Positions 1 to 10,700 of a DNA stretch of 64,000 bases are shown here, piece by piece; within the stretch, counting starts at the first letter, position 1, and each line of letters begins with the position of its first letter. The DNA lies in the NCBI GenBank assembly GCA_963556495.2, contig OY747702.1:50324286-50388285 (forward strand), read 5' to 3'. The notes beneath the pieces were generated by a model. The model was given only the letters and a program-made list of their open reading frames with translations. It had not been told where the DNA came from and made no database searches. The DNA comes from Valencia hispanica (lineage: Eukaryota; Chordata; Actinopteri; Cyprinodontiformes; Valenciidae). The position numbers and the translations under genes are program-made.

Positions 1-339
1 ATTGAGTAACATACAGTTGTGCAACAGTGTTCTGCACTCACTTAAAGATTCCAACATATAGATGTGTGAAGAGTCTTGTATTTCTGTTATTGTTCTCCTT
101 GAGAGGTGTTGAACAGTCTTATGGCATGGGTGAGGAGCAATTCCCTTGCTCAGATTAAAGGTTATTTGTTCTTGTTACACATTTCTATTTCTATTTATTT
201 TGTTAATACTATAATATCATATGTTTTTTTTTTTTTTTACTTTTACACAATGAGAATCTCATACCAGCCCATACCTAAGCAATATATAATACCATCCTCC
301 ATCATGCAACTAATGTATGCTTGGTGTCCACATAGCACA
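1..339. other. Unannotated flank before the first Tc1
   Basis: No gene recognised. The stretch is AT-rich and holds a T-run of about 14 bases near 225-239. It ends at the TA target dinucleotide (340-341) of the Tc1 element that follows. Confidence 0.5.
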
Positions 340-341
340 TA

Positions 342-1929
342 CAGTGGCTTGCAAAATTATTCGGCCCCCTTGAACTTTTCCATATTTTGTCACATTACAG
401 CCACAAACATGAATCAATTTTATTGGAATTCCATGTGAAAGACCAATACAAAGTGGTGTACACGTGAGAAGTGGAACGAAAATCATACATGATTCCAAAC
501 ATTTTTTACAAATAAATAACTGAAAAGTGGGGTGTGCGTAATTATTCAGCCCCCTTTGGTCTGAGTGCAGTCAGTTGCCCATAGACATTGCCTGATGAGT
601 GCTAATGACTAAATAGAGTGCACCTGTGTGTAATCTAATGTCAGTACAAATACAGCTGCCCTGTGACGGCCTCAGAGGTTGTCTAAGAGAATGTTGGGAG
701 CAACAACACCATGAAGTCCAAAGAACACACCAGACAGGTCAGGCATAAAGCTATTGAGAAATTGAAAGCAGGCTTAGGCTACAAAAAGATTTCCCAAGCC
801 TTGAACATCCCACGGAGCACTGTTCAAGTGATCATTCAGAAATGGAAGGAGTATGGCACAACTGTAAACCTACCAACACAAGGCAGTCCACCTAAACCCA
901 CAGGCCGAACAAGGAGAGCGCTGATCAGAAATGCAGCTAAGAGGCCCATGGTGACTCTGGAAGAGCTGCAGAGATCTACAGCTCAGGTGGGGGAATCTGT
1001 CCATAGGACAGCTATTAGTCATGCACTGCACAAAGTTGGTCTTTATGGAAGAGTGGCAAGAAGAAAGCCATTGTTAAAAGAAAACCCTAAAAAGTCCCAT
1101 TTGCAGTTTGCCAGAAGCCATGTGGGGGACACAGCAAACATGTGGAAGAAGGTGCTCTGGTCAGATGAGACCAAAATGCAAAACTCTATGTGTGACAGAA
1201 AACTAACACTGCACATCACTCTGAACACACCATCCCCACTGTCAAATATGGTGGTGGCAGCATCATGCTCTGAGGGTGCTTCTCTTCAGCAGGGACAGGG
1301 AAGCTGGTCAGAGTTGATGGGAAGATGGATGGAGCCAAATACAGGGCAATCTTGGAAGAAAACCTCTTGGAGTCTGCAAAAGACTTGAGACTGGGGCGGA
1401 GATTCACCTTCCAGCAGGACAACGACCCTAAACATAAAGCCAGGGCAACAATGGAATGGTTTAAAACAAAACATATCCATGTGTTAGAATGGCCCAGTCA
1501 AAGTCCAGATCTAAATCCATTCGAGAATCTGTGGCAAGATCTGAAAACTGCTGTTCACAAACGCTGTCCATATAATCTGACTGAGCTGGAGCTGTTTTTA
1601 TAAAGAATTATGGGCAAGAATTTCAGTCTCTAGATGTGCAAAGCTGGTAGAGACATACCCTAAAAGACTGGCAGCTGTAATTGCAGCAAAAGGTGGTTCT
1701 ACAAAGTATTAACTCAGGGGGCTGAATAATTACGCACACCCCACTTTTCAGTAATTTATTTGTAAAAAAAATTTGGAATCATGTATGATTTTCGTTCCAC
1801 TTCTCATGTGTACACCACTTTGTATTGGTCGTTCACGTGGAGTTCCAATAAAACTGATTCATGTTTGTGGCTGTAATGTGACAAAATGTGGAAAAGTTCA
1901 ATGGGGCCGAATACTTTTGCAAGCCACTG
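342..1929 (+). mobile_element. Tc1-like DNA transposon, complete ends, broken transposase
   Basis: The element starts with cagtggcttgcaaaa and ends with the reverse complement (ttttgcaagccactg). TA dinucleotides flank it at 340-341 and 1930-1931, the target duplication of the Tc1/mariner superfamily. The terminal inverted repeats are about 210 bp long; their inner parts (near 520-556 and 1711-1760) both carry the gggtgtgcgtaattattc motif in opposite orientation. Total length of 1.59 kb is normal for fish Tc1. The ends look able to be recognised by a related transposase, but the internal gene is frameshifted, so this copy is at most non-autonomous. Confidence 0.93.
711..1712 (+). pseudogene. 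Tc1 transposase, DD34E type, frameshifted
   Basis: The gene would encode a cut-and-paste transposase that binds the inverted repeats and inserts at TA. The first frame (711-1388) begins MKSKEHTRQV and contains the paired helix-turn-helix DNA-binding region (residues ~1-110, with IPRSTVQVIIQKW) and the first catalytic Asp in LWSDETK. Frame is lost just after this motif, near 1180. The second frame (1325-1603) resumes with [10 protein letters not shown], the second Asp in QQDND, and the catalytic Glu in NPFENLW. Exactly 34 residues lie between these two, giving DD34E. Another frame loss occurs near 1600; the family's usual C-terminal GGSTKY and stop are still visible at 1692-1712. At least three lesions make it a pseudogene. 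Confidence 0.9.
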
Positions 1930-1931
1930 TA

Positions 1932-2688
1932 TTCCATGTGGGCACTTGTTTAGTCAATTTCTTAGTCAATCCAAAGGTATTTTCTGTTGATGCATCATTT
2001 ATGTTATATGATCAATTATTTAAGCCCCACCAATGTTGCTTATACCCACAACTTTAACTAAACAAGCCATAGGGCTCTAGAGGGAGTGGATTTTAAATTC
2101 CAGTGTATCGGCCATGATTTTTCATACTTTATACACTTTCTTTATTAACAGCTGTGTGAAATGTAAAAGCTCAAATCCAGGTGGCCCAGGCATAGGGTGG
2201 TGATAGGCAGGAAAGAAAAAAAATGTGTTGTTTTTTCTGGTGGAGTAGCACAAGGCCACAGCAAGGACAAGATAACACCTGAAAGAGACCCTTTGTTTGA
2301 TACTGCACAGACAGCAGGGAGGACGCTGTGAAAGAGACACAGGATCTCTGAAGGCTACAAGTGTCAAACTTGATTTGTGAAGGTTTGTCAGGAACTGAAA
2401 AGAGGTGTTGTTTTAGCATGAACTATATGACATTAAAAAACAATTCTGACAGTGTATTGAAAGGTAGCTGTTTTGCTGCTTCAGATCTTAACATTAGATA
2501 CATGTTTGTGTGGTTTTGTGTTGTTACATCTACCTTAGTCATAATTCAATGTAGTGGCTTTGTCTGATGCACAAGTTATTAGCATTCATTTGGGCGCGGA
2601 TGCACTGAATTCACCAAAGAGCCAGCTTACTTGGGAGATTTACAGGCAACTTCAAATTCACAAGATTCATGTTTTTAAATGATCTATG
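1932..2688. other. Unannotated spacer
   Basis: Nothing recognised. Short open frames on both strands have no family features. A poly(A)-rich run lies near 2214-2222. Confidence 0.4.
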
Positions 2689-2734
2689 ACAGATCTACGG
2701 TGGCCGGGAAGTGCAAAACAAAATTACATTAACC

Positions 2735-2951
2735 TGAAACACTTTTACATTTTTACCGAAACACATTTACAAGTTTACCAAAACACTTTTACAAATTCAC
2801 CAAAACACATGCACAATCTTACCAAAACACATTTACAAATTTACCGAAATACATTTACAAGTTTACCGAAACACATTTACAAGTTTACCGAAACACTTTT
2901 ACAAATTTACAGAAACACATTTACAAATTTACAGAAACACATTTACAAATT
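2735..2951 (+). repeat. Left arm: ~22-bp tandem repeat array
   Basis: About ten units of the type acatttacaagtttaccg plus aaac, with variation at the centre (cattt/ctttt, aagttt/aaattt/aattc) and at the ccga/ccaa/caga step. Unit length is not a multiple of three, so the open frame across it is incidental. The orientation is opposite to the array at 4447-4960. Confidence 0.88.
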
Positions 2952-4446
2952 TAATTCAATTCAATTCAATTTCAATTCAGGTTATTTATATAGCGCCAAT
3001 TCACAACAGATGTCATCTCAAGGCACTTAACAAGAAGTCATTTCAATAAATTTATACAAAAATTCCAATCAGTTAAAAAGTTTCCTATTTAAGGAATCCC
3101 AGCAGATTGCGTCAGTCATTGGCGTGAGGTTGGGCCGCGTTGATGCAGACTTTCCAACCACAGCAATCCTTCAGCAATCCCTCATACTGAGCAAGCATGT
3201 AGCGATGGTGGAGAGGAAAAACTCCCCTTTAACAGGAAGAAACCTCAAACAGAACCAGGCTCAGTAGGAGCGGCCATCTGCCACGACCATCTGGGGGTTT
3301 GAGAAGACAGAGCAGAAACACAGAAGGAACAGAATATCTGATATAAGAGAACTTTCTATGTTACAGAAAGTAAAAAGTTGATAACAGGACACAGTGGATA
3401 TTCAGTTACTGGGAGGATCATCCCAGTCGATGCCCCCCGTCCAACAGGGCATTGCAGCCAAGCAGGATACCAGACCAGGTATATCTTCTATGGAGAGAAA
3501 AACACTGAGAGAAAACAAAGTTAACAGTCAAAATAACAGAATGTACTGTAATACAACTGGAGAGTAGTAGGAGAAAAGGAAGTAGTAGAGTGAAGAAAAT
3601 TGGTAAGTCTGTCCTCCAGCAGTCTAAGCCTATAGCAGCATAACTACAGAGATAGCTCAGGATGACCTTAGCCACTCTAACTATAAGCTTTATCAAAAAG
3701 GAAAGTTTTAAGCCTGGCCTTAAAAGTAAACAGAGTGTCTGCCTCACGGACTAAAGCTGGAAGGTGGTTCCACAGGAGAGGAGCCTGATAACTAAAAGAT
3801 CTGCCTCCCATTCTACTTTTAGAAATCCTAGGAACTACAAGTAAACCTGCAGTCTGAGAGCGAAGGGCTCTGTTAGGAACATAAGGAACACTTATTTCTC
3901 TGATGTATGATGGAGCTTGATTATTATGGGCTTTGTATGTAAGAAGAAGAATCTTAAATTCTATTCTGGATTTAACAGGGAGCCAATGAAGGGAAGCTAA
4001 AACAGAAGAAATGTGATCTCTCTTTTTAATATTCATTAGAACTCTTGCTGCCGCATTTTGGATCAACTGAAGGGTTTTAATGGCATTTTGTGGACTACCT
4101 GATAGTAAATAATTATAGTAGTCCAGCCTTGAGGTAACAAATGCATGGACTAGTTTCTCAGCATCACTCCTGGACAGGATGTTTCTTATTTTAGCAATAT
4201 TCCGGAGGTGAAAGAAAGAAATCCTAGAAACCTGTTTAATATGGGATTTAAATGTCAAGTCTCGGTCAAAAATAACGCAGAGGTTCTTTACGTTATTACT
4301 GGGGGCCAATTTAATGCCATCCAGATGAAGTGATTGACTAATCAGTTTCTGTTTAAGAACTTCTGGTCCAAAGACAGCAACTTCTGTTTTGTCAGAATTT
4401 AAAAGCAAAAAGTTTAGGGTCATCCATGTTTTTATGTCTTCCAGAC
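2952..4446 (-). mobile_element. L2-type LINE, 5'-truncated copy A
   Basis: On the minus strand this copy matches the 3' part of the large L2 at 38.75-47.1 kb, starting at the position equivalent to about 45640. It includes the ORF2 C-terminus, the 3' UTR, and the 3' end with the tatataaataa-type motif and a (TTCAA)n-like tail at 2952-2985. 5' truncation is the usual outcome of LINE reverse transcription. It inserted into the left arm of the inverted-array element. No clear target duplication is seen, which is common for L2. Confidence 0.9.
3677..4445 (-). pseudogene. L2 ORF2 C-terminal fragment
   Basis: This is the C-terminal part of an L2 endonuclease/reverse transcriptase, downstream of the catalytic YADD motif. 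It runs from MTLNFLLLNSDKTEVAVF to the terminal FLFDKAYS. Recognisable segments are the thumb-like region after motif E (NLCVIFDRDL), [25 protein letters not shown] and the conserved LHWLPVKSRIEFKI. It is co-linear with 45658-46404 and differs only by scattered substitutions. No catalytic domain is left, so it has no activity of its own. Confidence 0.9.
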
Positions 4447-4960
4447 GAAACACTTTTACAAGTTTACCGAAACACTGTTTCGGCAAACTTGTAAATGTGT
4501 TTCTGTAAATTTGTAAATGTGTTTCGGTAAACTTGTAAATGTGTTTCGGTAAACTTGTAAATGTGTTTCTGTAAGATTGTAAATGTGTTTCTGTAAATTT
4601 GTAAATGTGTTTCTGTAAATTTGTAAATGTGTTTCGGTAAACTTGTAAATGTGCTTCTGTAAATTTGTAAATGTGTTTCTGTAAACTTGTAAATGTGTTT
4701 CGGTAAACTTGTAAATGTGTTTCGGTAAACTTGTAAATGTGTTTCGGTAAACTTGTAAATGTGTTTCTGTAAACTTGTAAATGTGTTTCGGTAAACTTGT
4801 AAATGTGTTTCGGTAAACTTGTAAATGTGTTTCAGTAAACTTGTAAAAGTGTTTTGGTAAATTTGTAAAAGTGTTTCGGTAGATTTGTAAAAGTGTTTCA
4901 GTAAACTTGTAAAAGTGTTTCGGTAAATTTGTAAAAGTGTTTCGGTAAAAATGTAAAAGC
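4447..4960 (+). repeat. Right arm: ~22-bp tandem repeat array
   Basis: More than twenty units of ggtaaacttgtaaatgtg plus tttc, with variants ctgtaaattt and aaaagtg. This is the reverse complement of the left-arm unit. The two arms meet near 4470-4480, where gaaacac turns directly into gtttcgg, so the transcript or single strand could fold into a long hairpin. The distal units near 4830-4960 are more divergent (aaaagtg type) and resemble the distal units of the left arm. Confidence 0.88.
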
Positions 4961-5012
4961 GTTTCAGGTTATTGTAATTTTGTTTTGCACTTCCTGGCCA
5001 CCGTACAGATCC

Positions 5013-6694
5013 AACACTTTAGCAAAGAGATTTTTATCTTTTTATCTTTAATTGCTTTTTAGTTTTGATTACAATTCTGGTTTTGTCAATAATTTTGCAT
5101 GAATTATTTATTTGAAATTAGAAATTGCATTTCTCTTGCTTTGCCCTATTTAAAAACACATTTCTTCTGTTGTAGGTCCCTCACAGCTGGATGCAGAAAG
5201 ATTGGGATCTTTCATGACAGCTCATATGAATGTCAAGTAAAAACTCGATCCGGTCACCTTTAGTACTTATCCATGTTATATTTTTCTGTGCAAGAACCTG
5301 TAAATCCAAATCCCACAGGTGCTGCTACGTGTAAATGTTTTTGGTATTGGTTGATATTGTTATTATTCAAATATGATCCTCTCAGCAGGCAGATGACAAA
5401 AGCTCTAGACCATGCTGACATGTTTAATAACCTCATAGAAACTAAGAACCATCTCCCCAAATGCACTTTGTTGATAAGAAAACAAGAACAGCAAAAAAAT
5501 TAGACAAAATAAACAGGAAATTATATTTTATATTACTTGAGGGAAATCCAGGATTAAATGCTTATCACACCATTGATCATAAATGTAAAATCGAATGAGT
5601 CTTTTAGTTGCGAAAACATGGTTGTAAACACAAGTACAACTTCAAACAGAGAAATAATATATTTTGGGACTTAGGAGGAAAAAAGTATGAACTCCTGATA
5701 GGAACAGCCCAGATGGAAATGCTGTATGTGTAATAATCTCAGTGGCATTTTCTGAAAAAGGACCTCAAAACTGCCATACACGTTACAGAAGTGAAGAGAG
5801 TTTAATCGGGGAGTAACTGGTTGTTTAGCCATTCTTTCTAAACAGTTTTTACAGATTTATTAACATATGCAATGTATTTACAATATAATTTATAATATAA
5901 AAATAGTTTTTTAAAATATCAAATGATTCATACTGATTCCATTTTGCTTTACTGACTAGGTAAATGGTATATTAGTCACTAATGGAGGGTTAAGCCTGTG
6001 GGCAATTTCAACAGTACTCCTTTAGCAGGTCACATTGACAAACCTTTTGTCAGGATCCTTATGCTGTAAACATAGATGAGGAGCAGAACATATATGGACT
6101 AAAGTTTTGCCTCAGTTTTTTTTTATTTTTTACTTTACAGTAGAGGAGGCAATAAAACCATCAGTCCAGCATAAGCAGTTCAACTTTTCTCCTTAGACAA
6201 CCATGAGCATAGACTTTGAGGCGCTGACAACAATCCCAGCCACTTCATATTCTGTTGTAAACGAGCTGTCATATGTATTACTGTATAGATTTACAGATCA
6301 GTCTGTTTCTCTACTGACCTTAGTTGCTCACAAGCTAGACAATAATTTTTCTTATTTTATTTAGTGGTGCTAAATGAGTTATGAAACTGAAGCAGTTAAG
6401 ACCAGTGAAAAGACCAGTGTGATGGAAAATAACTGCAATAATTCAGTGTTATTACTATGTGAGAGCTGTGCCTAAATTGTGTCAGAAAGCAACAATTGAA
6501 AAACATCTGACTGTTTAATGGCTTTGCTTGGAGCAAGCTTGCTGCCTGGCATGGGCTCAAGGCCCTTTATCTGCAGTGTTCTCAGCTTGCTGTAGAAGAC
6601 ATTGACAGTTTCCTTAAGTAAATCAAATACGTTTTTAACCATTTTAAAGATCAAAGCAAATCTGAATGTTACAAAGGAGATGTAAGATTGATCA
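5013..6694. other. Unannotated AT-rich spacer
   Basis: No gene or repeat family recognised. Open frames up to about 76 codons occur but show no protein features. T-runs lie near 6115-6135. Confidence 0.4.
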
Positions 6695-7565
6695 TTGCAT
6701 TTGCCACAAGGCTTCAGTCCATACACCTAAAAACCACCAACCACATCAGAAATCTGGGTATAGTGATGGACTCAGACCTAAACTTTGAAAAACACATTAA
6801 GGCAATCACAAAATCAGCCTTCTATCACCTTAAGAATATCTCAAGGATAAAAGAGCTGATGTCTCAGCAGGACCTGGAAAAACCAGTCCATGCATTCATC
6901 TTTACTCGGCTTGATTATTGTAACAGCGTCTTTACAGGTCTACCTAAAAAATCAATTAGGAAACTGCAGCTCATCCAGAACTCTGCTGCTCGAGTTCTCA
7001 CTAAAACCAAAAAAGTGGACCACATCAGTCCAGCTCTGAGGTCTTTACACTGGCTGACTGTCTGTCAGAGGATAGACTTCAAAGTTCTGCTGCTGGTCTA
7101 TAAAGCTCAAAATGGTTTAGGACCAAAATACATCGGTGATCTCCTGACCCAGTATGAACCTACTCGACCCCTCAGGTCATCTGGATCCACTCTTTTATCA
7201 ATTCTCAGAGTCAGAACCAGACATGGAGAAGCTGCGTTCAGCTTCTATGCTCCACATGTCTGGAACAAACTCCCAGAAAGCCTTACATCAGCTGAAACAC
7301 TCAGTTTATTTAAATCCAGGTTAAAGACCCACCTGTTCTCAGCTGCTTTTGATTAGGTTTTTATTCTAAGTTTTAAATCTGCACGGCTTCTTTTAAGATT
7401 CTTTTATGATTAAATTTTTTTTTCTCATTTTAATTCATGGTTTATTCCTGTACTTTTGCTTTTTCTGCACCCTGCTGTAATGCTTTTGATATTTTATGTA
7501 AAGCACTTTGAATTGTCTTGTAACATGAATTGTGCTATACAAATAAACTTGCCTTGCCTTGCCAT
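6695..7565 (+). mobile_element. L2-type LINE 3' fragment, CCTTG-tailed
   Basis: A 5'-truncated plus-strand LINE. Its 3' end reads gtgctatacaaataaac followed by ttgccttgccttgcc at 7548-7565, the tail also seen (reverse complement) at 48213 and near 32850 and 36758. The body is the C-terminal part of ORF2. The 5' boundary is only estimated, from where similarity to the 48.2-50.0 kb copy begins. Confidence 0.85.
6700..7356 (+). pseudogene. L2 ORF2 C-terminal fragment
   Basis: Open from about 6688 to a stop at 7356. It contains NHIRNLGIVMDSDLNFEKH, the [17 protein letters not shown] block, FTRLDYCNSVFTGLPKKS, LQLIQNSAARVL, LHWLTVCQRIDFK and the terminal [15 protein letters not shown]. These are post-catalytic segments of an L2 reverse transcriptase and are closely related to the open frame at 48411-49993 (minus). 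The endonuclease and the YADD catalytic motif are absent because of 5' truncation. Confidence 0.88.
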
Positions 7566-7723
7566 TAAGATTTACTTTGATCAAACCTTTCCAATCTTAC
7601 AAAAGTAAGATAAAACTCTATAAGTCACTGGAGGGATCACACCTGGAGCAAGACAGTACAGGGGTGGGTAATAAAAAAAAACAAATCTAGATTTTTGGTT
7701 CATTTCGGTATGGTTAGGTAGGT

Positions 7724-8272
7724 ACCTACACCATGTACACACGTAGCCAGGGTTTGAAAAAAAAATATCCTCACCACAAAAAATCTCCATCCACACCGAA
7801 CCGCATAAGTGCATTGTTAAGCACATTCATAGAAACGCCAAACCTTTAGGGACCAGTGGTTCCCCCAAATCCTATCCACTCAGGCTAACTTTCAATGTTC
7901 AAACTTCTACATACAGTAGTAATTGAGCTTCTAAATACAAGCAAACAAAAAGCGCTTGGGCAATCGATGATGCCAACACAGCTCGGAGGGCATAAATGCT
8001 GTTTCTGAGTGTAAACACAGGTCGCACAAATGATGTCGGAGCATTTTTGTCGCGGAAAGTGACGTTGCGGAGCCAAAAACTCTGGTTCTTTCTGTCCAGA
8101 CGCAAATGCTTAAAAAGGTGAAAACGCAAATCTTCGGCAACTTTGGCCGGAGTTTTTTAAAAGTTTAGTTTTCAGTGCTGTAAATCTGCGTTTTCGCTTG
8201 GATGACAGGCCAAACCGTAGAAAAACATCTTCGTTTTGTGAGATACCCAGGCTACGTGTGGACAAGGCTTTA
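7724..8272. mobile_element. Probable MITE with acacgtagcc-type inverted ends
   Basis: The left end near 7733-7760 (tacacacgtagccaggg) is the inverted counterpart of the right end near 8246-8265 (cccaggctacgtgtgg). The interior is non-coding, with CG-containing stretches unlike the AT-rich flanks. The size (~550 bp) and structure fit a short non-autonomous DNA transposon. The exact ends and target duplication are unclear, so the superfamily is not assigned. Confidence 0.5.
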
Positions 8273-10459
8273 ATATTTGAGACACTTGCCCTTTAGTGAA
8301 TATTTACACTGGTGTGGTATATGTCTACAATAGTCTACTGTTCCATGAAACCAAAAAGGAAAAAGAATAATTAAATAATTGTCCATGTTCTCCAGTCTAT
8401 GTCCTTGCAAGAAAAAACGCTGTGAAAATTTATTTTCTTTCTTCAGTTTTTGCTTTTTGTCACGTTTAAATGTTTCAGATCAAACATTTAAGAAAAAATA
8501 ACTTGAGTAAACACAAAATGCAGTTTTCAACTGAGGATTCACTACATGAAGAATAAAATGTTAAAACCAACCAGGCTTTATGTTAGTAAGTAATTGCTCT
8601 GTAAAGTTAACAACTCTCATCAAACATTTGTCATTACTGGCAATAAGCTTTTTACATCACTAGAGTAACTTTTCTTCACAAAATTGTTTTAATGCAGCCA
8701 CATTGGAGGTTTCACAGCATGAACAACCTGTTTAAGGTCATATAAAACACCTGAATCAGATTTAAGGTCATATAAAACACCTGAATCAGATTTAAGCTCT
8801 GACTTTGACTAGGCCACATTCATTTATTATAGTTGTTACTTTTTTAAAGTGTCCTGTGGGTCTGGTTGCCTTGTGGTGTCAGGAGGGGATCTGCTCTAGA
8901 ACAGGAAGAAAATGAAACATTACTCCTGTTGCACAGTGGATTTTATTAAATTACTAATACAACAGGTCATGTCTGTTTTAGATAGTGAATATAATGTTTG
9001 CCCAGTCTCTTTCTTATTGTTGAGTTGTGACCCCTGACTTTAAGCAAGATAAATTAGGCTCATAATCCTTTAGATGTTCTGGGATCTTTGGGGACCTCCT
9101 GAGTGGGTTTTCAATACTCTATTGGAGTAGTTTTATTACACCAGCCACTCCTGAGAACGGTTACCCACTATTCCATGTTTTCTATTACTGTGGGTAATGA
9201 CTCTCACTGCAGTCTTTGAAAAGTCTGTGTTAGTTAGTCTAGTTGATTATTTATTTTTTTTAAATGGACATTATGTTTTATTTTGGAGGGATCTTTTAGT
9301 CTATTTCATGTTTTCTTAAAGGTTCTACTTGAGGTTTCTGCTTTTTACAGGTCTGGCATTAGCACAGGTCTATGTTTTGGGGTAACCTGATGACAACTAG
9401 ATTAGATTCATAATACATACATTTATGTTCCGAGAGAGCAAGATTTGTTTGTTGTTTGGTTCCCACTGACGTGTTTTGCTTACTCCAGATTTCCTACTGG
9501 GACTTGAAGATGAAGAATAGTAGGCTTTGAAGTCTTTCCTTCTTTTCATTTGAAAATGAAGGCTTTGGCTGTTGTTATACCTACCACTCCTAAGATGTCA
9601 AGGCACAATTTCTCTTTCCATTCTGTTTAATTGTTAAATACCTTCTTTGAACTGCCAGCTGCACGATTTGTATTCATGACAAATGATCTTAGCCCAATGA
9701 GGGCTTCCCCCTCAACTTGATTCTGTGATACATGGCTGCACGAAACAACATGTTTCTGTGCAGATAGGGAACAGTTTTACTGATAAACTGGTTTAGATAT
9801 CTACCTCACATATCTACCTCTGCTGCTAATGATAGCAATCGGTGTGTACAACACAATCTATCATCTTCCCAGTGGTTATATGATGTGGAACATTTACATC
9901 AGTTGCTGGAATCACTATTCTGTTAAACAGATTTGACCTTTATCAGTGAATATAAACTAACCACCTTGATCCACCCAGTGGTTTGCTTTAAATTTGGCTG
10001 CCTCTGTGCATGTGTGATTTAATCCCATTAAGTCCAGAAAAAATCCTGCTAATACTGTGAAACACAAAAATAATTTTTCAGAAATAGCTTAAAGAGAACC
10101 ATCAAAGATTTGCACTTCAGTATGATTTTATTTCCATGTGTTTAGGTGTCCTGAGGCCAAACACACTGTCGAAACTCCAAATGTATCCAAGTTGCAAGCA
10201 GGCACTTTTCTTGGCAGCAACAAAGTGGGTTAATGTCATGTTTTTCATTCCTACCAAAATAAATTGCATTAAGACTCAGGTGGGACAGGAATTAAGAAAG
10301 GTTATAGATAAGAACTTGTTGGCTTCCAGGAAGATTAGCAAAACCATTTGATGAATCAGAAAAGGAAAATGGGGGAACAAAGGTGGAGCATCTGGGCACT
10401 GTGGGGCCAACTGATCAGACTTGTTTCTTTTAATGTCTCATGGAGTACTGGTAGGCTAC
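8273..10459. other. Unannotated spacer
   Basis: No gene family recognised on either strand. The only structure seen is the perfect 30-bp direct duplication at 8731-8790. Confidence 0.4.
8731..8790. repeat. Perfect 30-bp tandem duplication
   Basis: Two identical consecutive 30-bp units beginning tttaaggtcatataaaac (8731-8760 and 8761-8790), followed by the first six bases of a third. The lack of differences points to a recent slippage event or an assembly artefact. Confidence 0.95.
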
Positions 10460-10700
10460 AATACCTGTGGAGTGGCAGACTGGTGTGATACTCCCAATTT
10501 TTAAGAGACTGGATCTAGGACTATGCTTTAAGTGTTGAGGGATCTCCTTAGCTTCCCTGGGATAGCTTACTACAGGGTGCTGAAAAGGAGACATTCACTG
10601 ACCAAACCTATTCACCAAACCTATTTCAGAAGGAACATTGTGGTTTCTGTCCTTGCTGTGGAACATTGGAGCAGATTCGATACTAGACTGCTGCAAGGTG
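10460..10700 (+). pseudogene. Very old Rex3/RTE reverse transcriptase relic
   Basis: Several frames together still spell the Rex3 RT region seen intact near residues 610-680 of the copy at 40753-43911. WQTGVILPIFK corresponds to [19 protein letters not shown] resembles GITLLSLPG; the later stretch parallels [15 protein letters not shown] in shifted frames. Many stops and shifts are present. This is recognised by alignment by eye, so the limits are approximate. It is far more decayed than the two other Rex3 copies here. Confidence 0.6.

Larger units (their letters stand above)
2697..5004. mobile_element. Palindromic element with inverted 22-bp tandem-repeat arms
   Basis: The left terminus acggtggccgggaagtgc (2697) is mirrored by the right terminus gcacttcctggccaccgt (ends 5004). 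The inverted match continues about 50 bp inward (aaaacaaaattaca / tgtaattttgtttt). Each arm then becomes a tandem array of an approximately 22-bp unit, in one orientation on the left (2735-2951) and the other on the right (4447-4960). Flanks read acagatct (2689-2696) and acagatcc (5005-5012), a possible 8-bp target duplication with one mismatch. A TA duplication (2696-2697 and 5004-5005) is also possible, so the superfamily is undecided. No coding capacity is seen. An L2 fragment (2952-4446) sits near the centre; without it the element is about 0.8 kb. Confidence 0.72.

Noticed and set aside
1773..2057. 94-codon open frame at the right end of the first Tc1
   Set aside because: It reads through the inverted repeat of the transposon; a matching shadow (310-498, minus) exists in the left repeat.
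2686..3030. 114-codon open frame across the left 22-bp array
   Set aside because: The frame exists because the repeat unit lacks stops in rotation; it runs from unique sequence through satellite into a LINE 3' tail. It is compositional, not a gene.
4447..4960. CRISPR-like regular repeats
   Set aside because: Units are contiguous with no unique spacers, and the context is a eukaryotic transposon-rich region. This is a tandem repeat.
8273..10459. Hidden host exons in the long unannotated spacer
   Set aside because: Scanned for conserved-looking codon runs with splice sites; nothing stood out beyond chance short frames.
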